A stretch of 64,000 bases of DNA. It comes from Numida meleagris (Eukaryota > Chordata > Aves > Galliformes > Numididae). Below, in pieces: positions 35,160 through 48,678 of the stretch; positions within the stretch are counted from its first letter, which is position 1, and each line of letters begins with the position of its first letter. Both the position numbers and the translations under genes were made by a program. The notes below the pieces were generated by a model, which was not told the DNA's origin, ran no database searches, and was given only the letters and a program-made list of their open reading frames with translations. Location of the stretch: contig NC_034422.1 of the NCBI RefSeq assembly GCF_002078875.1, forward strand, positions 2,600,923-2,664,922, read 5' to 3'.

Positions 35160-38100
35160 CTGGTATCCTGACCTATAACAAAGTGCTCCTAAAGGAAATT
35201 CCTTCCTGTGCTGGCAAGAGGAGTAACCTGTGCTGCCTCTTTTGTGCCTTGAAGCTTTCATCCTAGTGCCTAGTAAGGAGAAACTGGCATAAGAGCAGAA
35301 AGGGGAGATTTAGTGTCCCTTGCAAGCGTTAGGGTCAGCTGCACTACTATAACTGTCAGATATCCACTCCCTCTTCAACTTTGATTGATGGTTTCAGCCT
35401 TAATGAGTGTCCAGTGGTGAATGGGTTTTTCAGCCTAATTGTATGCTGTCAGGCAAAGTGCCTTCACGTGGTTGTTTTGTGGTGTTTTTAAGCTTCTCTA
35501 AATCTGCCGTCTTGCAGCTCTGATTAATTTTGGCTACAACTGCTTATATACAATAGGACTGATGCATGGCCACTGACGTATGAAATACAGAGGGGTCTCT
35601 TTTGTCCTCCCCTGATATCCAGATTTTGGATATACAGTTATGGAACTTGGATTGTGTGGCAGGAAAGCATCTATCCTGAGCATCAGTGGTGTAATGCTGA
35701 TCGCATACAGGAGTGCTAGGAATATTCTGATGTCCAACCTGCATGTTTTGGTTTTGTTGCCCTTGTTTTGTTCTCTTAATTTAAAAAAATAAAAATGTAT
35801 TTGTGACCCAGCTATTTATCAAGCTTCACAGCCCAGATTCTGGCTCTGTAAAATAGCTCTCAGTTCATTCTGTTGTGTTTTCCATTGTTCATTTCATAGA
35901 TAGCTTCCGGGTTTATTATCTTCATCTTTTTTTCTTATTCCAGAGCTGGCAGCATATCCTGAATACCTTCAATGTTAGCTTCTGGGGCTTGAGATCTATA
36001 GGTTGGGAGCAAAGACTGAAGAAGGGAATTTTTTATAGTAAAGCTATATAAAAATGCATCTTAAAGCTATAGACATGAATCTATCAGAGAAAAAAAATAA
36101 GAATCTTCCATCTTCTTGTGTAGAATCTCATGTTTTTTATTGAAATGAACAAAATACGCTTTGTTTCAAGGTCTTCTCTGATAACTTATCCTCTGTATGC
36201 CATCATCCCTTTTTACCTAAGCATTCTTTTTACTCCCTGTTAACTGCACGTCGAGTTCTCCTGTTGTTTGTTTAAAGCGAAGAGCTCCATGTGTCCCCTT
36301 GATCATTAGAAACTTCCTGTGCTGCATTTTAATGGAGACAAGGACCTATCTGCTGCAAGGATCTTCATGTGATAAACTGATTTGAGGCAGTGTAAGAGGA
36401 AGAGAGAACATGTTTTATCTAATTCATTTCCCCTTTTAATCTTTTGAGTTTGAGCAAGAAAAAGTTAACGCTACCTAAAATAATGGCTGCAGTGACAGTC
36501 TTCTGGAGTATGTGCAGAAGCGACGTGTCTGTAGCACACAGAAACCTAGAGAAGCTGTGATGTTAGTTATGAAGCTGTGTACCTGCCTGGAAGCATTGCT
36601 GCAGTGAATGCACAGGGTATGGATTCTGTCCTGCCAAAAATCCTGATGTTCTGATTTTTTTTGTCTCAGATCTAAATGTCAAAACAGGAACTTGTGCTCG
36701 CTCAGTTTGTATCCGTTTTGTCTTGAAAATAGGTAAAGTGAATCAGGGCGATGTATGCAAACAAAAGGGCTTTAGTGTTTCAGAGCTACAGTGTTGTCTG
36801 CTTGACAAGCCCAAACGTTTTCTTAAATTTTCCCAATGGAAACATTCTATCTTAGTTGTTTGTTCTTGTCAACAATGCTATATCTTCCATTTTCTAATGG
36901 AGATCTTGTGGTTTTAAACGTATTGTTGTTACTAGTTCACGGAAGGACAAAGACGATGGCTTTTGCTTACAGAATCTCTGCTCAGTAGGAAGGGGAGATC
37001 AGCATGCTTCCGTGTGTTGATTTAGGCATGCTGTTAAATAGGAACTCAAGTCACCAGCTGATTGTCTGAAGGAGTGTGCTATCCACTGGAAGCTTCAGGT
37101 ATGGCTGCTTCTGATGATAACCACGTGGCATTTGAGTCTATTTGTACAGTGTAGCAGGGTAGGAATTGCATTTAATGTTTTGTAAGAAATTCCTTGAACT
37201 TGAATTGTTTTGATCTCTAAATGAAGTGAGACTTCAGCAATTGTTTGTACTCTGGAGTTTTTTTTTAAGTGGGCTTTAAAAAAGTTCAGATGAGAAGTAA
37301 CCTCATAACAGAACAAAAAGGTTCTGTGCTGGCAACTTCAAAATCAGCATTCAAGGCTGACTTCTGTCTAACTTGCATCAAGGAGATGAGGCAAGGACAG
37401 AAGCAAAAACAATGAGCAGTCTTGAGTAAATTGGACCATCTAAGTAAATAAGAGGATCAGAGGAGGAAAAAAAAAGTGTAGAAGGAGAGAGAACTTCTCA
37501 GCTGAGACCTGAAGAGAATGGTTTTTAAAAAAAAAAAGTGCAGCAGAAGGTAAATGTCTCACCCTGAGAGTATGGTAGTAAGTTAAGAATGGTAGTGCAG
37601 AAAGCGGGGATGACACAGCATCTCATTCGTAGAGAAGCCTCTGCAAGGCTATTGGAAGTGGTTTCAAATCCAGCTCTTGGCAGAATGAGAAGGCAGTGTG
37701 TCTGATGTGGTGGCTGCGTTGTGTAAGAGTACAAAGGTAAGGCTTGAATCCTGGAGGAAATTTTCCCTGGCTCACTCACTGTGGGTGAAGTTCTTGCATC
37801 CATGTGCTTTAATATTTGCTATGAGCTGGCTTATTGCTAATTAGCCTTCTCTGTCCCAGGGGACTACATGTTTACATAACATGTTTAACCTTTCCAAGGT
37901 GAAATGCAGGAAGCAGGGTGGGAAGTGTGATCTAGCAATGAAGAAGTGCTGCCCCAGCACGTGGGAGAAAGCATCTCAGAGAACTGGAATCTTTCTTTTC
38001 TGTTTTCAGAAGGTCCCCATATCGATTCCTACTGTTTAGCAGCAGGTACCTATGCAGCATACCAGCTCTGTGGGGAAAATGCAATCAATAGCTCAGTGCA

Positions 38101-39379
38101 GTGGCCTGACAGTTATTTACTCATCAGCTCATTAGGGTGGGGAGAGTAGATTACACTTCTCATAATTTCACTATTGACTAGCATGCCACACTTGGCTTTT
38201 CTTGCCTTTTTTAGAAAAAAACTACCAAATAACGAATAAGCCTGAAGAGATGGGGGGAAAATCTTTTATAACGAGAGATTCTTTACTTTTAAAGAATCAT
38301 TCATGATAAGACAAAAAAATTCAACCGTGATCAAGTGAAAATGGATGATAGGAAGAGTGCTGGCAGCTTGGCATTGGATAAAATGAAGTTCCTGCTTTGC
38401 ATTAATATGATGGACGGGACTGGAGCTGGCTAGGTGTGTGAGCTGGAATCCCTTGCTGTGATCAGTGCTTGTCCAGTGCTGTTGACTGAGGCAGGAAAAG
38501 GCAAATTTAGTCTGAAGTCTGTTAGTGCCTGCAAACGGGGGGAAAAGATTGTTTTTTGCTTCCCAGGACTGCTTCCATTAATAATCTGTACAGTTGATTC
38601 CCTCTGCCCCAAAGAGCCTTGCTCTACCTCCCTGATGTTGTTGTGACACAGAACATATAGAAACATCCAGTTAGAAACCGTGGGATTTGGTCATGCATTT
38701 ATGCACTATGGAATAGGAGCCTTATTTCCCTGGTTCAAGCAGGCCTATAAACCAAGACTGTGGTTTCCTTGACTTCTTGCCAAGTTGCTGTGTTTTTAGT
38801 TATCTGTAGGGAGTGTTTGCACCGTTTTGTCCCTTTATGCCATGAAACATAGCACTGAAGATTGATTCTCCCTAATTTGGTATGACCTTGCGTTTTTTCA
38901 GTTTGTTTTCTGTAGAACCCTTCTTGGGATGAGCCAGTCCGTTATCCTCTGGGGAGTGACTGGAATGTTGGATCCAGGCGCTTCAAAATCTTTTTGTGAA
39001 GAAAAGCACTCAGTGAAGCTAAAAAACTAATTTATGAGAGCCATTCAGAGAAGGGAAAGCATCAGGAGTAGCGTTCAGCCCTCCCATTGATTTTCTGTGA
39101 CTGCTTGTGTTCTGAACTTATGCTTATATACATTGCCTGAAAAACTGTCTCCTTTGCAGCTCTCCTCCAAGGTTGCATTTTCTATTTTTGATTATAGGCT
39201 TTATAAGATCTTTTTCTCTTCTATTTTTCATCGCTGGGAAAGAACCAATTTTCCCATTGTAAGAACTAAGTGGCACTAAGGGCTTTTTGTAAAGGCACTA
39301 ACTACAAGTTTTACTTGCTGGGTATTGTGAAGTATTGAGGCTGGCTGATTATTGCTCATCTCAAAAGCAATCTTCCGAA
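35160..39379. other. Intergenic, gene-poor
   Basis: No gene is recognised. Between 37590 and 37690 a GTTTCAAATCC sequence recalls a tRNA T-arm, but no cloverleaf can be formed around it. Confidence 0.55.
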
Positions 39380-39720
39380 ATTAGACTGTAGGCTATATAA
39401 ATGAGAAGGTTTATTGCTAAAGCACTTGAAATTGACCCAACAGAAGGGAAGCTTTCGGTGGAAACTTCTCCATTAGTTTCAGTAAGCCCTAATCAGGCCT
39501 CTGTAATAAAGCAGCGTTTCAGAAACAGGATACTTCAGGAGCAGGTATAAATTATCTATAGGGACCTGGATAGCAAATATTAATAAGAGTTAACCAGAAA
39601 TATTTATGCAACCACATCCTTAAAGCAGCGATTTTCTATTCAGAGCCATTGCATGCAGGAGTTCATGTCTATCGATGCGCTGTGTTCTTCTGACAGTTAA
39701 ATATTAATGAAATTAAATCT
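39380..39720. promoter_or_regulatory. Candidate conserved non-coding block
   Basis: This stretch is compositionally uniform, free of simple repeats and rich in TAAT, TTTATTGC and AAATATTTATGCAA-like cores. It also includes several retained CpG sites (near 39450, 39509 and 39634). It resembles vertebrate developmental enhancers, which is an impression of texture only. Confidence 0.22.
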
Positions 39721-40212
39721 CTGTAGCATCCCAATGGGGGAATGTAATGGCACATCATCTTGGCTAGCGGTTTTATTTTTCAGTAAAGTAAGCTTAGTTC
39801 TCACACTGATGCACGTGCTGAAAGCAGTAATGTATCCATTAGGAAGGCTGCTGCATCGCAGTAATATCGCAAGGAGCTGTGGAAATACTCGACTCAGCAA
39901 GGTCATTCAGTTAGCACTGACCAGCATTATTCCAGGCTTGCCCAGCTCCCTGTGCTGCTCACAGCACAGCTGTCTGCCTCAGCAGAGCACTTTGCACAGG
40001 GCCACCCCATCTCAAGTAGCTGAGAGGCAGAAAACTGACAGCTCCATTTTATACAAAGAGAGAAAGTGAGAACCTTTAAATGCAGGCTGCTGAGGGTTGT
40101 GCTTGCTCATGTCTTAGTAACGCGTCCCCACTTCAGGCTCTGGCTAGGCGTGAGTTGAAGTGGAGGAAGGTTTGGTTTTGCAGAGGAGGTGTGTGGCTAT
40201 AGCTTCTGCTTG

Positions 40213-40225
40213 TTTTTTTTTTTTT
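40213..40225 (+). repeat. Poly(T) tract, 13 T
   Basis: A plain T run followed by AG. No element body was recognised on either side. Confidence 0.8.
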
Positions 40226-41849
40226 AGTTTCACTAGGCACAAGGAAGAGTGCTTTGCACAGAGAACCCGTAGCAGAGCACTGTGCTGGGGTGACAAACAG
40301 GCCCTGTGTCTTATAGCTGTCTCTCATTTCTGCTTGTTTACATTTAACACTTAAGGACTGCAAAGCATCATTCTCTTCCCAAAAGCCCTTCAGAAGTGTC
40401 TTAATTGACACCACGGAGTAAAAGCCAAGTTCTCAGAGCACTGACACATTGTCAGTGAAGCTGAAGAGGCACAAGCAGTGGTTAATAAATCATAAACCTG
40501 TTTTCCAAGCCCTATCTTAATTATTCTTTGATCCTAAGATCATTTTGCCAAGACTTGTGTCAGGCAAATAGAGCTTGAAAGGTGAACATGAATGGTGACT
40601 GGAGCTGTCTTCAGGGGAATGTGTGAAGGGAATGGCTGGGAGCATGAGCTCCAAAGGGAGCAACTGTGGGGCTGGCAGCAGTGCTGCCAATACAGCGTTG
40701 ACTGTGTTTGTATGGAAAACAGTTTGTTGGAGAAAATCTTTCTACTTCCCCTTTCTTCTGTTCTCTTTTCCCTTCTTCCAACAATTAAGTGGAAATTGAT
40801 GCCCAAAGCTGGCCATTAAGCTGCTGCTTAGGAATGGTAAAATTCAATAATGAAAAAACCCACAAATACAGCAGTCTTTGGCAGAATGGTCCTCTGCGTG
40901 GTGCAGATCACGTTGGTCCCTGTACCGCTTTCCCACTGATGGCTGCTTTTTCTTGTTTGGCTCAGCATGACTTTCAGTTTCCCTGAATGCAGAGGGATGC
41001 TTGCTGCTGGGAGTCTTGTGAGCTTCTGTGCCAAAGTCAATACAGGAGTTTCCCTGGGAAAGCTTTGCAATTTAGGAGCATCTTTGGGAGCGTCAAACAT
41101 TTGAATTTTTCATGGGTTTTTAATCTCTTCTCTGGATACAAATATGAGAGAAAACGATTGTGAATGCTCTGGGGTAAAATCGCAGAAAATGTCTGGAAAA
41201 ATTAAATTAGCCAGATGGTTACAGTCAGCTTGTCTGGAGTGCCACTGAATGCACACAGTCACTTTACACAGTCCAGTACATAGTACACTATGGAGGAGTA
41301 GCTGATGGAGCTGACAAGGGCCACAGAAATGGGGACCAGCAGCCAGGAACAAGAGGCAGCAGTGGCAGGGGCTGCGCACCAGCAGGGCAAACTTCTTGTC
41401 AGCAGCTGGCTGCACTCACCCAAGCAAGCTGGAGCTGCTGTATCTGCTTGGAGGTTAAGTGGATTAAGAATATAAATGTTGCTGCACTGTATTTTGGTAT
41501 TTCAGCTGATGTAGCACTAGCTCATGGAAACGCACAGCCATACATTCAACTCCAATGGAGGTAACTCATGTCACATTCAGTTAGAGGGAATTCTGTCCTG
41601 CATCTTAACCTGGAATGAAGCATTTCTATAGCAAATGTGATCCTGCTCAACAGGACCTTTGATAAATTCCTCTTTGTAGGTTATTTGTGCCGTTTGCTCC
41701 CAAATATTGTAGTTGGAAATAGAAAGTGGTAATTTAACACCGGTCAGGTGACAAATGTGTTGCTCATGAATTTGGATTTTCAATACATTTTTTTAAAATC
41801 CCCTTTGTGAGATGCTGCAGAGCAGATAGAAAGCAAGTTGCAAGCTCTG

Positions 41850-42090
41850 CTGAAACACTGTGAAAGGAAATATAAATGAATATTGCTGTAACCCTTCCTT
41901 TTGCCATCGATGTGCAAATCTAACGCTTACAGGGCCAGCATTGGAATTGCTCCCAATCTGCTGATGAAGACAGAATGAATTTGTTCATTTCCATGCCCTT
42001 TGAAAGTGGCTGATAAGCGCATTCACAGAAGGTCTAAGGCACTGTTGCACTTATCAGTGTGCATTCTCTAAAGAAATTGTTTCTATTGGC
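41850..42090. promoter_or_regulatory. Candidate conserved non-coding block
   Basis: The block holds GATA-type (CTTATCAG, TGATAAG) and homeodomain-type cores. Retained CpGs include ATCGATG and AACGCTT. TGATAAGCGC at 42011-42020 and CTTATCAGTG at 42051-42060 form an inverted pair of GATA cores about 35 bases apart. Function is inferred from motif content. Confidence 0.25.
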
Positions 42091-42869
42091 CTTTTTAAAG
42101 GAGGAGAGTTGAACAAAGCAGTGTGCTATCAAATGAGTGACACTGGCTGCAAAGCTTTTCCATGGAAGAAAGTATCTTATCAACCTTCAACTTACTAAAA
42201 AAGAAAAAAAAATCCACCCCATTTAACCACTTTCCCAATCAGACCTCAGTTTGGACCTCAGTTCATAACTTCTCTTGGGGCTCTCAACAATTTAGATAAA
42301 TTCTAATGGAAATTTGAGAATGGAACAGTGACTGTTCGGTTTTGTGAATGTGCAACACTTAACCTCTTCCAGAGGAGTTATTTAGCACCTTAGTGGGCAA
42401 AATGTTTTAAATCAGGATTATTTTTAGTCCTTTTAATAATTATAGACTAAAATGAAGTTGTCTCTTAATTAAAATTGATCTGTCATTGCATGACATGGGG
42501 TGGGTTTGTCTGAACAGCTTGGAGGAAGCCAGCACAAATGTACAGGTCTTATTATGCCCTTAGAAGCTTTCTTTCAAAAGCTCCTAGAACCTAATGAACA
42601 GAAAGGGATTGTCAGCCCAAGGTTATAAGCAAAGGAGATTTTTAAATGACTCTTTTTTTTTTAAGTAGGAGAATTGCATCCTTTGGAGAGCTGAGTATTC
42701 ACATTTTTGAATGAGAGCAAGAGGGCTTTGGTTGTTGATTGGTTTTGAAGTCTTTTTATCTGTGTTGGTTCTGTTTGTTTTCTTTAATAAATGGATAAAC
42801 CCACTCTTCCTGTAGCTTTTGCGCTCTGCACAGCATAGATGAAACACTGGAAGCACAGAGACTCTAGAT

Positions 42870-43032
42870 TACGTGGGTGCTTCCAAACTCAGCGCTGTTT
42901 CCCTGAGCGCATCCTGCGGGCAGAGCTTGCGGTGACGTGATGCTTCTGGAGTGCAGGTGACAGCGAGCACCGCCAGAGGGCTCGTGAACAGCTCCGAGCC
43001 ACAACTTCACATCGGGTTCCTTTCGTTCCGGT
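42870..43032. promoter_or_regulatory. CpG cluster with CRE-like and CTCF-like motifs
   Basis: By direct count there are 13 CpG in about 160 bases, in a region otherwise nearly free of them. It includes TGACGTGA at 42933-42940, one base from the palindromic CRE, and CCGCCAGAGGGC at 42970-42981, which matches the CTCF core except at one position. Composition and motifs suit a small unmethylated regulatory element, either an insulator or a weak promoter. No transcript start is visible. Confidence 0.4.
42970..42981 (+). promoter_or_regulatory. CTCF-like core, + orientation
   Basis: CCGCCAGAGGGC matches the CTCF core CCASYAGRKGGC with one mismatch (G for A at the third position). Its place in a CpG cluster makes occupancy plausible. 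Confidence 0.35.
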
Positions 43033-46000
43033 TGTGCTTTCCCCAAGACAGGGAGTAGCCTAGGTTAAGCAGGAATGCAGATCCAGGTCTCAAGATATGG
43101 CACTTATATTTGGTACAAATGCAGAAATAATACTGAAGTGTTTCTTACTCAAGGCCGCTGTGCCATCAGTAGGCAGAGTAAGTCAGATTTCAGCAGGCAG
43201 GACATCTGTACTGCCATGAAGGCAGCAATAGAAAACCTTGTGGAAAACCATTATCCTAATTCACTTAGTCCTCTTCTTACTTGCCAGTGCAGTTTTTCTG
43301 ATTCCCAATCCCGATGGTTCTAGATGGGGGGCGGGGGAGAAGAAAAATAGCACTGATTCTAATTCTGAATACATGATATTTTGATGCGTGTGGGCAGACT
43401 GGGGCTGAAAGACAGATCCAAGTGCTGGCATTCGAGACTTAGCTCATGCTTGAGGAGATGGATGTAGGTCAGTATCTTACCACTTGCTGTTATCACTGAA
43501 GCCAACCAAGAGCAGAAGCTTTGCCTGCTTGCTTACTTCTTACTGCCCTCCTGGGAACAATTTTGAATTAAACATTGCCAGTGCCAGCAATGCTGCTTGA
43601 TAACTGAAGGATAAGGCTGAGCAGGAGCAGGTTTATTAATGGGCGATTACTAGGATGTAAGAAGTAGGACAGTCTGTTCTGATTTAGTAAAATGAAGTGT
43701 TAGGTCTGGGAATTGAAGCTGTTGAAGAGATTTCTCTGCAGTTGGGAAGCAGTGTAAGTAAAGCTCATGCTGAGCTCACTGGGGAAGGCAGGAGCTACCT
43801 GTGTGCTTGAGTTGCAGTGTTCACATATGTTGCTGGGAAGAGAAGAATGGCAGTGGAAAAGGAGCACAGACAGGTTATAAATAGCCCAAGATGTCTCAAG
43901 GCCCTTTCCATTGTAGCGTTTATTTGCAATATAGTCATCACACAGCGGTTATATGAAGTGTGCATGGGTATAGCGAAGGCAGAAAAAAGGGACATTAAAG
44001 AATGTGGATAAAACAGGCCCAGATCTCTGTAGATATTTATTTTGGAGCTCAACTCCTGTCAGGCTGTAGGACTTCATTGTCTTTCAGGTTTTTTGAGAGA
44101 GAAACTTCTTTCATTTAATGTTGGAGGTGATTCACATTTTAAAATAAACCTGCTGTCATGTCATGTAAAAATGTGCATTACTCACAGTTTGTGACAGCAT
44201 AAGCTGAATAAAAAACTTGTTAAATGGATTTTCCAGATCGAACATTACTTCTTTGCATTTGAACCAGTGGAAATCAATCACTGTAGCTGCCAGGAAAGAA
44301 GTGATTTACAAATGCAGGCTGCAGTGTGAGTGAAAGAAAACATGACTGCAACTGTACAAAGGCCCTTCTTGCTAGCACGGCCCGCTTTGTCATGGGAAAC
44401 CCATCCAAAAACCATGACTTGAGCCAAAAGTTCGTATGGGAGGCGAAGCTGACTTGAGAAAAGATATGGAAATAGACATCGATACAGGAGGGCAGTATCA
44501 ATCCCCCTTCTGATAAGGTTGTCAGGAAACATCTTGTTTTAAAGGTGGTGGCTGGTCACCAGCTCTGTTTGCTGCATGCTTTGTGCAGAACTAGCAGGTA
44601 GCTGTCAAGTCGAACATCTGCCTTCATCCGTCCTATTATAACGCATACAATAGAAGTGCTTGGAATTATTTGAAATGAGGAGCTCCTTTGAATGCAACAT
44701 GCAATTTGCTCTCTTCATATTCTTTTGTATGCTGAACTGGAATTTTTCAAATCATTAGTCCTTAAAGGACTTTTGTTGTCTTGAAAGCAGAAAATTGGAA
44801 GGCTTTATGCGTTGTATTTCAGAAAACAGTGCATGTTTGTGTACAGCCAGCCTTGCATTAAGCATTTTGTAAGCATTTGAGAATGCTGAAGTACTCCAAC
44901 CCAACAGACTGAAAAAGTTAGTAAGGATAAATAATCCATGCACTAACAGTTTCTATCTACTCATGATCTCAATATGTTATAAGGTCTCCTGTGGTAGTAC
45001 ATCTGCAATTGGAAAAGCTCGTGGCTTTCTCCTTGGGGAGATGAGAGGGTTTCTCAGATTTCATGTGAGAGTTTTATTTTCTGCTCTAGACGTAGAGTTT
45101 CAGAAGGAGACATCCACCGAGGTAATAGTGGATGAATGCTTTTCAGGCTTACTGACAGTGAGTGCGTAAAAACCCAAAGCTGACAGGACAGAACTAATGT
45201 AAAGCAATAGGTGTGAAGAGTTCCTTGGCAAAGGCCAGATTTTCTACCCCACTAAGTTCGCTCCAGTTGTTCAAAACTTAAATTGTCCATAAGTACTGGC
45301 TCTTGTACTAGCTGCTCACCAGGCGTGTTTCACGGTCACTTTTTTCTCATGTGCCAAGGGTTGTGTGGAATGTGACTCGGGCTCTTCATGACCTTCCGTT
45401 TTTCTGCTGCACTCAGGTGGCAACCAGCTGTGTGCCCAGTTCAAGTGGTGGAGGTTTTCTGAAGATCTCCTTTCTCTTCTGTGCCCAAGCAAAATGTGAA
45501 ATGAAATGAAGCTGCTGCTCTTGCTCTGCTCTGTTTCTTTGTTCAGCAGCTGACTTAGGGTACACAGCGTTGTGCCTCTTGAGGACTGCTCTCCTTCGCA
45601 AAGGCTGGAGAGATGCCTCCGGGCAGGATAGGAATTGTGCTCAGAAATGATTTTTGGAGGTCGCACTCATATTTGCTGGGTGGCTGTTGTGTTGTCTGTG
45701 ATTTCAGTAGTCCAGCTTCTCACAACTGGAAAACCTCACTGTGTAGTGCAACAGAGGCAAGAATCCATTGTGGTTGTTATTACCTGGATGTAATGTACAG
45801 GCTGCATGTGTATTATCATTCTGTTCTTCCCCAAATAAGTAGATGCCTTTTTAACCAGACTCGTGTGTACAATCAAAATGGTCTTGACACATTCTGTAGC
45901 TGTTTTATGGATGTGATAGCTGGGAATTTGCAAGGTCTCCAAACACATGGAGGGATTTGAGCTGTATGGTATATCATCTTCTCCTTCCACCTGTTCATAC

Positions 46001-46918
46001 AACTGCATTCTATTTTACTGTAATTAAAACCTAGCAGGTGTTTCATTAGGGTTGATCCAAAGAGCAAGAATGCTGGTTTCTCAGTAAAACAATGACAGAG
46101 TAAACTGAAATATCTTGTCTGCCTATCGCCTGGTCCAAAGGTAATAATTCTGTTTGTAGTACAGACTACTCTGCTACACAGATTGAAACTGGTATTTTGC
46201 AGTGATTTTATCTGTAACAGCTGCTTAATGCCTGGTGACTAACTACCCATAACCATTAACAGAGCAGCAGTGTTTGCATCTCTCCTAAATAGCTCTGACA
46301 AAGCTAGCTAGGCATACGATTAGCTTTTCTATACAAATCTTCATCAGAAAACCAAGTTTTTCCTCCACATGATTAAGATTGATTTGAGAAATAAATAACT
46401 TAGAAGGCAGTGCTGGGCTTGTGAGGTCATGGGTTGGGAGGACAGGCTTTTCTGTGGTGCACAGCGCTGTTTGTGGCATGAGTGTACCGAAGTGCATCGG
46501 GCCATCTGTTACCTCCGGCTGCCTGTTCTTTTCAAGCAGCAACACTGGAGGAAGAAGAGACAAATAAAGATGGTGCTATGAGAAAGGGTTCTGGATAGCT
46601 ACCATACCTGGCTGAATTCACTTTCAGCATCAGCCAGGCCGGAAGATGAAAACAGTAGGAGTAGGAGGCATGTTCTGATGCTGAGGCTACTTTTTCCCTT
46701 TTACTGAATTGACAATATTAAGTTCTAAGACTTCATTATGAATCTTTTTTTTCCTATTTCCACAGAGCCCAAATAAAGCAAAACTCAGTGCATGCTAGTG
46801 GGGATTATTGTCAGTTTGCTAATCATGAAATAGTTTTGTTTTTCTCCTCCTTTCTAAGGATATGAAGGTGCTTTTTGCCAAAATTTGATGTTGTTCCAGC
46901 TATTCTGTTTAATGCCTG

Positions 46919-46936
46919 ATCATCATCATCATCATC
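46919..46936 (+). repeat. (ATC)n microsatellite
   Basis: About six perfect ATC units. Short enough to be of low mutability. Confidence 0.8.
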
Positions 46937-48176
46937 CAGGACTGTCGGTATAACAGCCACAGAGTTGATCCCACCTCAGTGAAGCTGATATCTACCTAAT
47001 TTGACAAAAATAATTAAAAAAAAGATAGTGCAGTTTCTAGAGGCCTATATCATGGCAAGACCAACACATCTTAATTTTTCCAAACAATGATAAAGAACAA
47101 TGCTTAATTTTGCTAAAATGTGTCAGAAGTTTGTGATTTGGACACTGAAGTATTGGCCTGTAGGTACTAGATCAAAATGCTGTTATGTGCCAGTTGATAG
47201 TCTCAACTAAAATAGATTGTGTGCATATATAGTCTCTCTGATATGAAGAATAGAATAAAGGATTTCAGACTGATAGTTCTGTGCTGAACACTGTAACTTG
47301 GTCTCAGCTATTGCTTGTGTTGTAGGATGAGTGGGTTTGGTTTGAAAGCAATGAGAGAATCAGCCACTCTTCATAGTATGTTTTAAAGGTTAATCACCAA
47401 TTCATAGCTGAGCATTCTGAAAAATGACTGCATGTTGATTCATCTATTTCTGTCTGTACCAAATCATCAGCTATTCCAAGGTTTAGGCGACTTTGCAAAA
47501 TATCTCAAATGCAATCTTTATTTAATAATTGCGTCAGTTTCACCTTTGCCATCTCCACAAACAGAGACAAAAAAAAAGCCCTACTGACTGGATTCAGTAT
47601 GTAAGGAAGGGCCAATACCATTATATCAAGTTACTTTTTTTCCTGCGGTATATTCTGACACTGATGTTCTGATGCATCAAGACTGCAAACTTTAATCACT
47701 TTTTTCATATACACGTGCATACCCAGGAAACTTTTAACTGTGTGCCATTGTGATTCCCACTTTTCTAAGACGTGGAGGGGATGGAAGGGAACAAAGTTGG
47801 ATCACACTGAAATAAATGCTGCTCTTTCCCTGGTAGGGTGAGATTTCATCTGAAGTGAGGTATTTCAGCCTAGATGAAGATTCTTACTGGTCACTTATAT
47901 GAAGGAACTGAACCATAACATAGGAGAGATTGACAGCCTGAAGGCACAAGTTCAGTTGTCTTTCAGGGATGGTCCCTCTTGGTCTGTGTCTGCTCAGTGC
48001 TAAATTGAAAGAGTCTGTAATAAATATCAACGTGAGGAAAAAAAAATACTGCTTAAAGCACTGCTCTGGTGGTAAGTGCTGAATTAAAGGGCATTTAGCC
48101 ATATAAGTATCCCGAGTATTTGGAGCTGTCAGGGTCTTGTGAAAGCTGTCTTTTTTTTGGCAAGGTGCCTTGGGGG

Positions 48177-48188
48177 TTTTTTTTTTTT
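48177..48188 (+). repeat. Poly(T) tract, 12 T
   Basis: A T run follows GGGGG and is followed by A runs, with the phrase AAAACCT recurring just downstream (near 48191-48212) in both orientations. Confidence 0.7.
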
Positions 48189-48539
48189 AAAAACCTTGGA
48201 AAACCTAAAAAGGTTTTCCCCTCAACTGGTTATACGCCTGTGTGATTGAGTGATGCTGTGCAGTGGAGAAAATGGAAACATGGTTTCATTTAACTTTAGA
48301 CTGAGAACTTGAGCTTTAGCTGCTTCATCTGGAGGCTGACTCGAGCAAGATGTAGAATGTTATTTTATTTTACAGCATACTTACGTGTCAGAGTAGCGAT
48401 TATAACACCTAGAAGCCAATGAAATGTGGTGTAGGGTGTTAATGGCAGAGATGTAATAAGTCCCTGCATCTATGTGGCTAGGTGAAAGCAGATTGAAATT
48501 CTGTTTGTTAATGACTGCAGTACTTCTTAAAATGCTCAG

Positions 48540-48678
48540 CATATACCGAGCGGAACAACGTTCATACTGGGAAGTAGTGAACTGCAACTACTTGGATTCA
48601 GAGCAAGATTATCAGAGCCCAGAGACCGGGCCAAGGAAGGCCTACCGAGAGAAGACCAAGGATTAGGGTTCTGTGGAA
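48540..48678 (+). other. Exon-like stretch with acceptor and donor
   Basis: ATGCTCAG precedes 48540 as a weak acceptor, and GTAAGC at 48679 is a good donor. One frame is open across most of the stretch, up to TAG at 48664-48666, and reads SYWEVVNCNYLDSEQDYQSP then RKAYREKTKD. This is hydrophilic and protein-like. Five CpG sites are kept in this short stretch, unlike its flanks. The stop lies before the donor, so a coding internal exon would be broken. A non-coding RNA exon, a decayed exon or chance are the options. I do not recognise a family. Confidence 0.2.

Larger units (their letters stand above)
43040..48539. other. Intergenic, gene-poor
   Basis: No gene is recognised. A strong pyrimidine tract ending CACAG at 46765 is followed within a few bases by AAATAAAGC, so a tiny non-coding terminal exon could lie there, but nothing else supports it. 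An ATC-type triplet repeat lies at 46919-46936. Confidence 0.5.

Noticed and set aside
37590..37690. tRNA-like T-arm sequence GTTTCAAATCC
   Set aside because: No acceptor stem, D-arm or anticodon arm can be paired around it, and the internal promoter A box is absent.
46746..46800. Strong pyrimidine tract plus CACAG followed by AATAAA
   Set aside because: It could be a small non-coding terminal exon, but no partner exon or open frame supports it. Such combinations arise by chance in A+T-rich DNA.
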